Part shown: one piece after another, positions 8,262-16,861 of the stretch
How positions within the stretch are numbered: the first letter of the stretch is position 1
How the letters are laid out: each line of letters starts with the position of its first letter
From: Pukyongiella litopenaei
GTDB lineage: Bacteria; Pseudomonadota; Alphaproteobacteria; Rhodobacterales; Rhodobacteraceae
Length of the DNA stretch: 64,000 nucleotides
Reading direction: 5' to 3'
Assembly: GCF_003008555.2 (NCBI RefSeq)
Contig: NZ_CP027665.1
Location: 2,542,001 to 2,606,000 of the forward strand
Notes under the pieces: model-generated
Told to the model about the DNA's origin: nothing
Seen by the model: only the letters and a program-made list of their open reading frames with translations
Databases searched by the model: none
Position numbers and translations under genes: made by a program

Positions 8262-9236
8262 TCATGGCATCGCGGCGAAGTCGGACCGGCGATGTCCCTC
8301 CACCATGGTTCGCAGCGCCTCGGGGGCGATCACGTCCACCTTGTCACCCCACTGATACAGGTGCCACGCCATCTCCAGCCAGCCGGCGGCGTGGAAGCGC
8401 ACGATCAGGCTGCCGTCATCCTGTGGCTCCAGTTCCTGCCTGGGGTGAAAGCGAAAGCCCGCCGCGCGCTCGGCGGCTTCGGGCGCAAACCGCCATATCA
8501 CCTCGCCGAACTGCGCCGGATCCTGCCAGACGCCGAACGCCTGCGCGGCATAATTCGCGATGGTGAACCCGTCCTGAAAGGCAAAGCTCTCGTTCAGGGG
8601 TTCGGCCTCGTGGATCAGGTCGATGCGGAAATTCCGCACCTCGTCGGCCCTGGCCGGATCGCGGGCGGCCAGGTAGGTCCGGTGGCCGAGCAACACCCCA
8701 TGCGGTTCCAGAATGCGTTTTTCGGCCCGGTCGCTGTAACGGACCCGCAGCCGGAACGGGCCGCGCAGGGCCTCTATGATCGCGTCGAGGATGCCGGGGG
8801 CCACCCCGACCCGCGGGCCCGGCCGGGTGACCTGTCCCATGGCGGCCAGGACGGCCTCGGCATCCGCCTCGATCCGCGCCCGCGCCGGAACCCGCACGAG
8901 CATCCCGTCGCGCAACTCGTCCAGCGCCCGCGCGTGGCGCAGCCGGCCTTCGGTTTCCGCCGTGCGCGCGGCGATTTCGAGCGCTTCGACGCCGGTTTCG
9001 TGGCGCAGCTGGAGCCGCGACAGACCGGGATCGACCAGCCGCCAGCGCCGCTTGCGATCCGCGCCATCGGTGGCATCCACGTTGCCGAAGGTCTGTTCCA
9101 GCGCATCGGTCATGCGTTGCGCGGTGCGGTGCGAGACCCCGAACTCCGCGCAGATCTCCTCGAGGCTGATACCCGTGCGTCGCGACGCGGCCAGCTGCGC
9201 GAGGCGGATCAGATCCTGTGCCTTGGAAAAGGACAT
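8262..9236 (-). CDS. WYL-domain transcriptional regulator
   Basis: 324 residues from ATG 9236, with GAGG about 5 bases upstream; a GTG at 9242 adds two residues. The N-terminal winged helix-turn-helix (about 3-55) includes GISLEEICAEFGVSHRTAQRM. The central part contains the WYL-type ligand-binding core (VRYSDRAEKRILEPHGVLLG, TYLAARDP, FRIDLIHEAEPL), followed by a WCX-like C-terminal extension (GEVIWRFAPEAAERA, LIVRFHAAGWLEMAWHLYQWG). WYL regulators often sense nucleic-acid or nucleotide ligands and control defence or DNA-damage genes. It precedes the HEPN gene by 23 bases. It may repress its own operon until stress; that is inference. Confidence 0.88.
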   Translation of the reverse strand: MSFSKAQDLIRLAQLAASRRTGISLEEICAEFGVSHRTAQRMTDALEQTFGNVDATDGADRKRRWRLVDPGLSRLQLRHETGVEALEIAARTAETEGRLRHARALDELRDGMLVRVPARARIEADAEAVLAAMGQVTRPGPRVGVAPGILDAIIEALRGPFRLRVRYSDRAEKRILEPHGVLLGHRTYLAARDPARADEVRNFRIDLIHEAEPLNESFAFQDGFTIANYAAQAFGVWQDPAQFGEVIWRFAPEAAERAAGFRFHPRQELEPQDDGSLIVRFHAAGWLEMAWHLYQWGDKVDVIAPEALRTMVEGHRRSDFAAMP

Positions 9237-9242
9237 CCGCAC

Positions 9243-9813
9243 CTCGCAAGCCCGACAGAGATTGTCACCCTCGCAGGCTAAAACCCTTCAGGTGTCCTGT
9301 CGAGCCGATTCTCAAGTGATTTCAGTACCGGTTCCTTTGGCTCGGCAGGCGCACCTGAAACCGGAAAACGCGGGCGGTGGGCGGTCGCGTCATCGGGATC
9401 GCCGCGCCGGGGCATCGCCCTTTGCCCGATCCGTTTTCCGCGCATAAGGTTCGACCTGTCGTCCCCGGCTGCCCGCCGATCATTCCGACACGGGCGAAAC
9501 CATATGGGGAAACCACCATGGGATCACGAAACCGGGATATTCCCCAGCCGCCGGACGGGGCGCTATCACGGCCGGAGGCGGGCGGGTCCGCAACCTGCGG
9601 CGGCGGTTCCGGATCGCGGATGACAGCGGGGCAGGCGATGGCGGTCTGCCCCGCCTTCGCCGTTGACCACGGTGTTGATGTTGCAGACACTGCAACCGGG
9701 AAGGCTGGCAACGTCGCTTTGCCCGGATCGCCCGTCCGGAGGTCACGGGCCGTCAATACGGATCGCTCCCGACCCCCGGGCGCCCAGATGCCACTTTCAG
9801 GAGAACACTCAAG
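9243..9813. other. 571-base gap with no recognised gene
   Basis: Lies between the divergent WYL regulator and the amidohydrolase. Frames are open on both strands because of high GC, but none has a recognisable family, a ribosome-binding site or convincing codon use. The region must hold the promoters of both flanking genes; no clear -35/-10 pair or repeat was identified. AGGAG at 9799-9803 is the ribosome-binding site of the next gene. Confidence 0.5.
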
Positions 9814-11619
9814 ATGATGTCCCGTTCATGCAAGACCGCGGTTATTGGTGGTGCGATGTTTCTGGCTGGCACGGCAGCGGCGCAAGAGGTTGCCGACACG
9901 ATCTATACGGGCGGTCCGATTCTGACCATCGACGACACCCAGCCCAAGGCCGAGGCCGTTGCCGTGAAAGACGGCCTGATCCTCGCCGTGGGGGCGCTGT
10001 CGAAGGTATCGGCACATCAGGGCGATGCGACCGAGGTCTTCGACCTTGCCGGGCGCACGATGATACCGGGTTTCGTCGACAGCCACGGCCATGTGGTGAT
10101 GGGCGGGCTTCAGGCATTGTCGGCAAACCTGCTGGCGCCGCCGGATGGCGAGATCACCGATATCGCCAGTCTTCAGGACAGCCTGAGCGCCTGGGCCGGG
10201 GAACATGCCGATGTCGTCGACAAGGTGAAGATGATCGTCGGCTTTGGCTATGACAACGCGCAGCTGACCGAATTGCGGCATCCGACGCGCGAAGATCTCG
10301 ATGCCGTGTCCACCGAGGTTCCGGTGGTGATCGTTCACCAGTCCGGGCATCTCGGCGTCGCCAATTCGAAGGCGCTGGAACTGGCCGGCATCGACGCGTC
10401 CAGCGAGAACCCCGACGGCGGGGTGATCCAGCGCAACGCCGATGGTGAACCCAACGGCGTGCTCGAGGAATACGCCTTCTTCACGGTGCTGGTTCCGCTG
10501 CTGTCGCAGCTCGGCCCCGACGGGGTCGCGGCCTTTGCCAAGGCGGGCGCCGAGATGTGGGCGAGCTTCGGCTACACCACCGCGCAGGATGGCCGGGCCT
10601 CGGCCGGCATCGTCGAGGCGCTCAAGGCGATCGATGCGGCGGGCGAACTGCCGGTCGATGTGATCACCTTTCCCGACGTACTGGAATCGAAGGACTATAT
10701 CGAGGCCAATGCTTCGAAGGACTATACCGGCCATGTCCGTGTCGGCGGCTGCAAGCTGACCATCGACGGGTCGCCCCAGGGCTTCACCGCGCTGCGCGAC
10801 CGGCCCTATTACGACCCGGTGGGCGACTACCCGGCGGGCTATGCGGGCTATTCCGCCGTCACGATGGAGCAGGTCCAGGATGCGGTGAACTGGTGTTACG
10901 AACGCGGCCTCCAGGTCATCACCCATGCCAATGGCGAGGGCGCATCCGACATGCTGATCACCGCGATCGGGGTCGCGAAGGAAAAATACGGCGATCCGGG
11001 CAACCGCCCCGTCCTGATCCACGGCCAGTTCATGCGCGAGGACCAGGTGGACAGCTACCGGGACCTGGGCGTGTTCATGTCGCTGTTCCCGATGCACACC
11101 TATTACTGGGGTGACTGGCACCGCGATCATACGGTCGGGCCGGTCAATGCCGACAACATCTCGCCCGTGGGCTGGGTCCGGCAGCGGGGGCTGATGTTCG
11201 GGACGCATCACGACGCGCCGGTGGCCTTTCCCGACAGCATGCGCATTCTCGACGCCACCGTCACCCGCCGGACCCGGTCGGGCGACATTCTCGGCCCCAT
11301 CCACCGCGTCGACGTGTTGACGGCGCTCAAGGCGATGACGATCTGGCCCGCCTGGCAGCAGTTCGAGGAAGACCGGAAAGGCAGCATCGAACCCGGCAAG
11401 ATCGCCGATCTCGTGGTGCTGTCCGACGACCCGACGGCGGTCGATCCCGAAACCCTGGACAGTCTCAAGGTGACGGTGACGATCAAGGACGGGAACGTGG
11501 TCTACGAGGCCGACGAGGAGATCAGGAAGGGCGACCTGCGCTGGTCGCCCATGTTCTCCGACCCTGCATCCGCTCACGAGTTTCTTGATGCGATGCACGA
11601 TGGGCTGAGCAGGGGCTAA
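9814..11619 (+). CDS. Exported YtcJ-like metal-dependent amidohydrolase
   Basis: 601 residues; ATG 9814 with AGGAG at 9799-9803. The N-terminus has a signal peptide ending near AGTAAAQ (about residue 24), unlike most of the family, so it probably acts in the periplasm. Amidohydrolase_3 features are present: IPGFVDSHGHV (metal ligands His91 and His93), KLTIDGSPQG, ITHANGEGASDML, GTHHDAP near the C-terminal metal site, and the GSIEPGKIADLVVLSDDP tail. The family hydrolyses amide or ester bonds in small molecules; the substrate is unknown. The gene stands alone. A hairpin at 11641-11669 follows. Confidence 0.85.
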   Translation: MMSRSCKTAVIGGAMFLAGTAAAQEVADTIYTGGPILTIDDTQPKAEAVAVKDGLILAVGALSKVSAHQGDATEVFDLAGRTMIPGFVDSHGHVVMGGLQALSANLLAPPDGEITDIASLQDSLSAWAGEHADVVDKVKMIVGFGYDNAQLTELRHPTREDLDAVSTEVPVVIVHQSGHLGVANSKALELAGIDASSENPDGGVIQRNADGEPNGVLEEYAFFTVLVPLLSQLGPDGVAAFAKAGAEMWASFGYTTAQDGRASAGIVEALKAIDAAGELPVDVITFPDVLESKDYIEANASKDYTGHVRVGGCKLTIDGSPQGFTALRDRPYYDPVGDYPAGYAGYSAVTMEQVQDAVNWCYERGLQVITHANGEGASDMLITAIGVAKEKYGDPGNRPVLIHGQFMREDQVDSYRDLGVFMSLFPMHTYYWGDWHRDHTVGPVNADNISPVGWVRQRGLMFGTHHDAPVAFPDSMRILDATVTRRTRSGDILGPIHRVDVLTALKAMTIWPAWQQFEEDRKGSIEPGKIADLVVLSDDPTAVDPETLDSLKVTVTIKDGNVVYEADEEIRKGDLRWSPMFSDPASAHEFLDAMHDGLSRG

Positions 11620-11640
11620 CCGGCCCTTGTGCGCCTCCGG

Positions 11641-11669
11641 GCGGTCACGGGCGCGATGTCCGTGACCGC
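11641..11669 (+). terminator. Stem-loop after the amidohydrolase gene
   Basis: GCGGTCACGG at 11641-11650 pairs perfectly with CCGTGACCGC at 11660-11669 around a 9-base loop, 22 bases after the stop codon. There is no T-run, so it may stabilise the 3' end or act with Rho rather than as a classical terminator. Confidence 0.5.
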
Positions 11670-11717
11670 CGATGCGCGGGATTGCGCATTTGCCGGAAAC
11701 TGGCGGTTATCGGATGA

Positions 11718-11743
11718 CGCGCAGGTGCCCGCGCACCTGCGCG
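11718..11743 (-). terminator. Stem-loop abutting the end of the outer-membrane barrel gene
   Basis: An 11-bp perfect stem (11718-11728 with 11733-11743) around a CCGC loop lies directly after the minus-strand stop at 11745. No T-run follows on either strand. It probably ends minus-strand transcription and insulates the convergent genes. Confidence 0.5.
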
Positions 11744-11744
11744 G

Positions 11745-12536
11745 TCATTTCGGAAAAAGCAGCGTCGCGATCAGCCTCACGGCCACGCCTTCGGGGCCGC
11801 TGTCGGGCCCTTCCGCCCAATAGCGCAACCCGCCGCCGACGCTCACCCGCTGGTTGCCGATCTTGACCACCTTTGTCACGATCGCCCCGATCGGAACCGA
11901 CGCCTGGTCGGTTTCCCAGTCATAGGTCGCCTCGGCCTGCAGCGTGAAGCTCCACGCGGTCGGGGTGGTGTAGCTCAGGAACGGCTGGGCAAAGGTGGCG
12001 CTGATCGGAACCGACCCGCTGCCGACATCCCAGAGATGATTGGCAAGCATGCCATAGGTCCATGGCCCGGTCTGGCGCAGGGCAACGCCCGTGATCCCGG
12101 CCGCGAACTGATCGGCGCCCAGGCCATCCGTCGCCGTGGGCAGCAGGAACACCGGCCCGACCCCCCAGGTCACCCCGCCTTCGGTTGGCTGCGCCGGAGA
12201 GAAAAAGAAGCTCTGAACGATATCCCCCATGCCCGACTGGCTGGTCCCCGGGACCACGTCCTCCTGCCAGATCAGCGGCACGATGGTCCGGGAAATCAGG
12301 TTCCAGTTCGGGCCGAGCGAGATCGGGATCACCGGCTGCACGTTCAGGGTCGAACGGTGCCCCGTGTCCTGCAGCCCGATATTGTCGTCAAAATTGTATT
12401 GAAACGGCACGCTTATCAACGAGGCGATCGGGTTTGCCAGGTCCTTGGCAAGCGCTTCGTCGCTGGTTTGTGCAAGGGCCGGAGCCGCGGTCTGGATGGC
12501 GAATGCCGCGAGGCTTGCGATTGCTGGTCTGATCAT
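11745..12536 (-). CDS. Outer-membrane beta-barrel, MetA-phenol-degradation/'transporter' type
   Basis: 263 residues from ATG 12536, supported by GGGGAG at 12545-12550 with 8-base spacing; the frame stays open upstream but without family resemblance. A signal peptide ends near AAPALAQ. The mature part has alternating short strands (QPVIPISLGPNWNLISRTIVPLIWQ, GVGPVFLLPTATDG, GMLANHLWDVG, FTLQAEATYDWE, VSVGGGLRYW) and a terminal strand LIATLLFPK, typical of the barrel family often labelled MetA-pathway or neuromedin-U-like transporter. A role in small-molecule passage is plausible, not shown. It lies downstream of the catabolic operon on the same strand, separated by an opposite-facing gap of 264 bases. 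Confidence 0.65.
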   Translation of the reverse strand: MIRPAIASLAAFAIQTAAPALAQTSDEALAKDLANPIASLISVPFQYNFDDNIGLQDTGHRSTLNVQPVIPISLGPNWNLISRTIVPLIWQEDVVPGTSQSGMGDIVQSFFFSPAQPTEGGVTWGVGPVFLLPTATDGLGADQFAAGITGVALRQTGPWTYGMLANHLWDVGSGSVPISATFAQPFLSYTTPTAWSFTLQAEATYDWETDQASVPIGAIVTKVVKIGNQRVSVGGGLRYWAEGPDSGPEGVAVRLIATLLFPK

Positions 12537-12800
12537 TGGACATGCTCCCCAGATTACGCTGGCCGGAACTATAGCCGCGCCAACGGTCTCGCCAAGCTCT
12601 TTCGTCTGCATGGAAACAGGGCCGGAAACGGGGATGGGCAGCCCTGCGCCGCACAACCCCCGGTGAAATCGGGTCTTTCCCTTTCCTGTGTGGGCGCGGC
12701 CCTGCGGGGGCGTGACGGGCCTGCCGCCAGCCCCGGCAGAGCGTGCTGCAATCGGGCGCGTCCCCTCCGGTGAACCGGTTGCACGCGCCCGGCGGCGCGG

Positions 12801-13976
12801 TCAGCGGTTGTCGCCCTCCAGCGCCACGAGGTCGCGGGATATGTCGGCGACCGACGTGACGCCGCACAGCGCCATCGCCACCGACATCTCGCGCGCGAAG
12901 GCCGTCAGCATGGCGCTGACCCCGGCCTCGCCGCGGGCCGCCACCGCATAGGCCCAGGGCCGCCCGATCATCACGCCATCGGCCCCCAGCGCCACCGCGC
13001 GGAACATGTCCAGCCCGCTGCGCACCCCGCCATCCATCAGGACCGATACGGTGTCGGGCACGGCCTCGCGCAGCTGCGGCAGCATCGAGATCGACGAGGC
13101 CACCCCGTCAAGCTGGCGCCCGCCATGGTTCGACACGATGACCGCGTCCGCCCCGGCCCGCGCCGCCGCGATGCCGTCCTCGGGCGACAGCACGCCCTTG
13201 ATGATCAGCTGGCCCTTCCACTGCTGGCGCAGCCAGGCGATATCCTCCCAGGTCACCGAGGCGTCGAATTGCCGGCCCACCCATTCGCGATACTGGGTCG
13301 GGTTGGTGGCGGCGGGCACATAGGCGGCGAGATTGCCGAATGTATGCGGTTTGCCCGTCACGCCCACATCCCACAGCCAGCGCGGATGCGACAGGTAGGA
13401 CAGCGGCCCCGACCGCAGCTGGCCCCAGCGGCCGGTGCCGCCCGCGATGCCGTTGCGGATGTCCCGATACCGTTCGCCGACCACGGCCAGGTCCACGGTA
13501 AAGACCAGCGTGCGCACGCCGACCGCCCATGCCCGGTCGAGGATCTCGGTCACCACGCCCCGGTCGCGCAGCATGTAGAGCTGGAACCAGAACGGTCGGT
13601 CGGACACGGCGGCGATCTCTTCGAGCGAACAAATCGACACGGTCGACAGCGTGAACGGCACCCCGGCGGCATCGGCGGCGCGCTTGGCCTGGATCTCGGC
13701 ACGCCGGGCCAGCATCCCGCCCATGCCCACCGGCGCCAGCGCCAGCGGCATGGCGCAATCGGTCCCGGCGAGGCGGGTGGAGGTCTCCACCGAGGAGACA
13801 TCGCGCATGACCCGCTGGCGGGGGACGATCCCGGCGAAATCGGCGACATTCCTCGCCAGCGTGACCTCGCCATAGGCGCCGCCATCGACATAGTCGAACA
13901 GGAAACGCGGCAATTTGCGTTCGGCGATGCGCCGATAATCCCCGACCGAGACGGGAACGAGATTCAGTGTGGGCAT
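12801..13976 (-). CDS. FMN-dependent L-2-hydroxyacid dehydrogenase/oxidase (LldD-like)
   Basis: 391 residues from ATG 13976 (GGAG at 13984-13987). It has the FMN alpha-hydroxyacid oxidase TIM barrel: DYVDGGAYGE near the N-terminus, PLALAPVGMGGM, LSTVS, WFQLYML, then KGVLSPEDG, the active-site SNHGGRQLDG with the catalytic His, and the FMN phosphate site LMDGGVRSG plus GADGVMIGRPW. It oxidises L-lactate or another L-2-hydroxyacid to the 2-oxoacid, passing electrons to the membrane or to oxygen. It is the last gene of the eight-gene operon, paired with a 2-hydroxyacid dehydrogenase, so together they could invert or oxidise both enantiomers of a hydroxyacid. Substrate uncertain. Confidence 0.88.
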   Translation of the reverse strand: MPTLNLVPVSVGDYRRIAERKLPRFLFDYVDGGAYGEVTLARNVADFAGIVPRQRVMRDVSSVETSTRLAGTDCAMPLALAPVGMGGMLARRAEIQAKRAADAAGVPFTLSTVSICSLEEIAAVSDRPFWFQLYMLRDRGVVTEILDRAWAVGVRTLVFTVDLAVVGERYRDIRNGIAGGTGRWGQLRSGPLSYLSHPRWLWDVGVTGKPHTFGNLAAYVPAATNPTQYREWVGRQFDASVTWEDIAWLRQQWKGQLIIKGVLSPEDGIAAARAGADAVIVSNHGGRQLDGVASSISMLPQLREAVPDTVSVLMDGGVRSGLDMFRAVALGADGVMIGRPWAYAVAARGEAGVSAMLTAFAREMSVAMALCGVTSVADISRDLVALEGDNR

Positions 13977-14013
13977 TGCGATACTCCGACAGCGGTTGCG
14001 TGGCGGCCCGTCC

Positions 14014-14955
14014 TCAGCCGGGCTGCACCGGGTCGATGACCCGGCCATGTTCGAGAAACGAGGTGACATTGGCGAGAAGCCGCCGCGCCATGTCTGCCCG
14101 GCAGGCATCCGTGGCGCTGCCGATATGCGGGGTCAGGACCACGTCGTCGCGCCCCAGCAGACCGGGATCTACCTCGGGTTCCGCCGCGAACACATCGAGC
14201 CCGGCGGCCGCGAGCCGGCCGTCCTCGAGCGCCGCAACCAGCGCCGCCTCATCCACGATGCCGCCGCGCGCCGTGTTGACGAGAACGGCGCCCCTGCGGA
14301 CCTTGTCCAGCCGGTCCGCATCGATCAGGTCGCGCGTCTGCGGCCTGAGCGCGGTATGCACCGACAGGATATCGCATTGTCCCATCAGCGCATCCAGGTC
14401 GGGCTGGTAGGCCGCGCCGGTGGTGGCTTCGGCCTCGGGCCGGCGGGTGCGGTTCCAGTAGAGCACCTCCATGTCGAACCCGCGCGCCCGCCGGGCCACC
14501 GCCTGGGCGATGGCGCCGAACCCCACCAGCCCCAGCGTCCGCCCATGCACCCGGCCGCCCAGCGGCGGCGCGGTGCCGGACGCGGCCCATTGACCGCCAC
14601 GCAGGAACCGCTCGGCCTGTCCGATACGGCGGCAGGCGGCGAGGATCAGGGCAAAGGCCAGATCGGCGGTGTCCTCGGTCACAACCGGCGTGTTCGACAC
14701 CGCGATGCCGCGCGCCGCGGCGGCGGCGAGGTCGATATTGTCCACGCCGACACCGATATTGGCGATCAGGCCGACCCTGCCGGGCAGCGCCGCGATCGCC
14801 TCGGCGGGCAGCGGGTCGAGCGACGTGGTGCAATGCACCTCGGCCCGGTCCGGAACCTCGCCGGGCGCGGCAACCGGCAGGAACTCGACCGCTTCGCCGC
14901 CGATCTCGATTTCCGGCACCGGCAGGGGCCGGGCCAGCGTTACCGTTCTGGTCAT
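14014..14955 (-). CDS. NAD(P)-dependent D-2-hydroxyacid dehydrogenase
   Basis: 313 residues. The nucleotide-binding segment is TLGLVGFGAIAQAVARRA (GxGxxA variant), followed by the catalytic set of the family: Arg in NTARGGIVDE, Glu in FAAEPEVDP, and His in TPHIGSAT. It resembles glyoxylate/hydroxypyruvate reductases, which interconvert 2-oxoacids and D-2-hydroxyacids in the cytoplasm. It lies 19 bases after the IlvD-type gene and 37 bases before the FMN enzyme. In this operon it probably handles a 2-oxo/2-hydroxy acid intermediate. Confidence 0.87.
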   Translation of the reverse strand: MTRTVTLARPLPVPEIEIGGEAVEFLPVAAPGEVPDRAEVHCTTSLDPLPAEAIAALPGRVGLIANIGVGVDNIDLAAAAARGIAVSNTPVVTEDTADLAFALILAACRRIGQAERFLRGGQWAASGTAPPLGGRVHGRTLGLVGFGAIAQAVARRARGFDMEVLYWNRTRRPEAEATTGAAYQPDLDALMGQCDILSVHTALRPQTRDLIDADRLDKVRRGAVLVNTARGGIVDEAALVAALEDGRLAAAGLDVFAAEPEVDPGLLGRDDVVLTPHIGSATDACRADMARRLLANVTSFLEHGRVIDPVQPG

Positions 14956-14974
14956 TGCCTTTATCCTCTCACCG

Positions 14975-16846
14975 TCACGCCTTGATCGCGGCGCGTTCCA
15001 GCCGGTCCAGTTTTTCCGTGTCGCGCGCGCCGCCCTTGTCGGCCGAGGCGGCCATCAGCCCGAAGATCCGCAGCGAGGTCGAAACCTGGCGGACCCGGTT
15101 CACCGGCCGCCATGCCTTGTCGCCGCGGGCGTTCATCTCGGCGCGACGGCGGTCGAGTTCCTCGTCGCTCACGTCCAGGTGCACCCGGCGGTTGGGGATG
15201 TCGAACTCGATCGGGTCGCCATCCTCGACCAGCCCGATCACGCCGCCCGAGGCCGCCTCGGGCGACACATGGCCGACCGACAGCCCCGAGGTCGCGCCCG
15301 AGAACCGCCCGTCGGTGATCAGCGCCGCCTTGTCGCCCAGCCCCACGGCCTTGAGCATCCCCGTCGGCGTCAGCATCTCGCGCATTCCCGGCCCGCCGCG
15401 CGGCCCCTCATGGCGGATCACCACGACGTGACCGGCCTGCACGGTGCCGTTGCGGATCTTTTCCAGCGCCTCCTCCATGCTTTCGCTGACGATGGCGGTG
15501 CCGCGGAACTGCCAGAGGTTCTCGGGCACGCCCGCGCTTTTGACCACGCAGCTGTCGGGGGCCAGGTTGCCGCGCAGGACCGCCAGCCCGCCTTCGGCGG
15601 TAAAGGCGTGGTCCGCATCGCGGATGACCCCGGTTGCGCGGTCGGTATCCAGTTCGCGGAACCGGCTGGACTGGGAAAAGGCGCGGATCGACCGGATGCC
15701 GCCGGGCCCGGCGGAGAACAGCCTGCGCGCCTCGTCGTTGGCGGGATCGGTGATGTCCCATTCCGCCGCGTATTCTGCCACCGGCTTGCCCAGCGCGGTG
15801 GGGTTGTCGCGGTTGTAGAGCCCCGCCTTCAGCAACTCGGAGACCACCGCCATAACGCCGCCGGCGCGGTGCATGTCCTCGATGAACACCTCATGCGCCG
15901 AGGGCGACACCTTGCACAGGCAGGGGGTTTCGCGGCTGATCCGGTCGAAATCGTCGATGGTGAAATCCACCCCGGATTCCTGCGCGACGGCCAGCAGGTG
16001 CAGGATCGTGTTGGTCGAGCCGCCGATTGCCATGGTCATGCGCACCGCGTTTTCCAGCCCCTCGCGGGAACAGATCGCGCGCGGCAGGACACTGTCATCG
16101 CCGTCGCGGTAATAGGCATGGGCCATCCCGACGATCCGATGCGCGGCCTTGCGGAACAGGTCCTCGCGGTCGGTATGGGTGGCGACGATGGTGCCGTTGC
16201 CCGGCAGCGCCAGCCCCAGCGCCTCGGTCAGGCAGTTCATCGAGTTTGCCGTCCCCATCAGCGCGCAGGAGCCGCAGGTGGGGCAGGCGCTCTCTTCGAC
16301 CGCGTCGATTTCGGCCTGGGTGGCGTCCGGGGCCCCGGCGACATAGATCGTGTCGATGGCGTCGATGCGCCGGGTTTTGCCGCGATAGTCGAACTTGCCC
16401 GATTCCATCGGCCCGCCGGACACGAAGATGGTGGGAATGTTCAGCCGGTTCGCCGCCATCAGCATCGCCGGGGTGATCTTGTCGCAGTTCGACAGGCAGA
16501 TCAGCGCGTCGACCGCATGGGCGTTGGCCATGTATTCCACCGCGTCGGCGATGATCTCGCGCGAGGGCAGCGAATACATCATGCCCTCGTGCCCCATGGC
16601 GATGCCGTCATCGACGGCGATGGTGTTGAACTCCTTGGGCACCCCGCCCGCGGCGCGGATTTCCTTGGCCACCAGCCGGCCCAGCGCCTGCAGGTGCACA
16701 TGGCCGGGAACCATCTCGGTAAAGGAATTGGCGATACCGATGATCGGGCGCCCGAATTCCTCGGGCGCGGTGCCGGTGGCCCGCCACAACGCGCGCACGC
16801 CCGTGTTCATCGGTCCGACCGTCACCCTGTCTGATCGCAGTTTCAT
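14975..16846 (-). CDS. IlvD/Edd family dehydratase (dihydroxy-acid dehydratase-like)
   Basis: 623 residues. The sequence follows classical dihydroxy-acid dehydratase closely: [41 protein letters not shown], iron-sulfur cysteines in LSNCDKITP and [23 protein letters not shown], and GRFSGATSG near the C-terminus. Such enzymes convert 2,3-dihydroxyacids to 2-oxoacids. On sequence alone ilvD is reasonable, but here it lies in a catabolic operon, 15 bases after the IOR gene, so it may be a paralogue acting on a sugar acid or aryl-dihydroxyacid. Whether the chromosome has another ilvD cannot be seen. Confidence 0.88.
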   Translation of the reverse strand: MKLRSDRVTVGPMNTGVRALWRATGTAPEEFGRPIIGIANSFTEMVPGHVHLQALGRLVAKEIRAAGGVPKEFNTIAVDDGIAMGHEGMMYSLPSREIIADAVEYMANAHAVDALICLSNCDKITPAMLMAANRLNIPTIFVSGGPMESGKFDYRGKTRRIDAIDTIYVAGAPDATQAEIDAVEESACPTCGSCALMGTANSMNCLTEALGLALPGNGTIVATHTDREDLFRKAAHRIVGMAHAYYRDGDDSVLPRAICSREGLENAVRMTMAIGGSTNTILHLLAVAQESGVDFTIDDFDRISRETPCLCKVSPSAHEVFIEDMHRAGGVMAVVSELLKAGLYNRDNPTALGKPVAEYAAEWDITDPANDEARRLFSAGPGGIRSIRAFSQSSRFRELDTDRATGVIRDADHAFTAEGGLAVLRGNLAPDSCVVKSAGVPENLWQFRGTAIVSESMEEALEKIRNGTVQAGHVVVIRHEGPRGGPGMREMLTPTGMLKAVGLGDKAALITDGRFSGATSGLSVGHVSPEAASGGVIGLVEDGDPIEFDIPNRRVHLDVSDEELDRRRAEMNARGDKAWRPVNRVRQVSTSLRIFGLMAASADKGGARDTEKLDRLERAAIKA

Positions 16847-16861
16847 CTCGGTTGTCTCCTC

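Noticed and set aside
8262-9236. WYL/HEPN pair as a CRISPR-associated locus
   Set aside because: No cas genes or repeat arrays occur in the window.
9322-9817. Open frames of about 145 codons in the gap between the WYL gene and the amidohydrolase
   Set aside because: No ribosome-binding site, no family, overlapping on both strands; high-GC open frames expected by chance.
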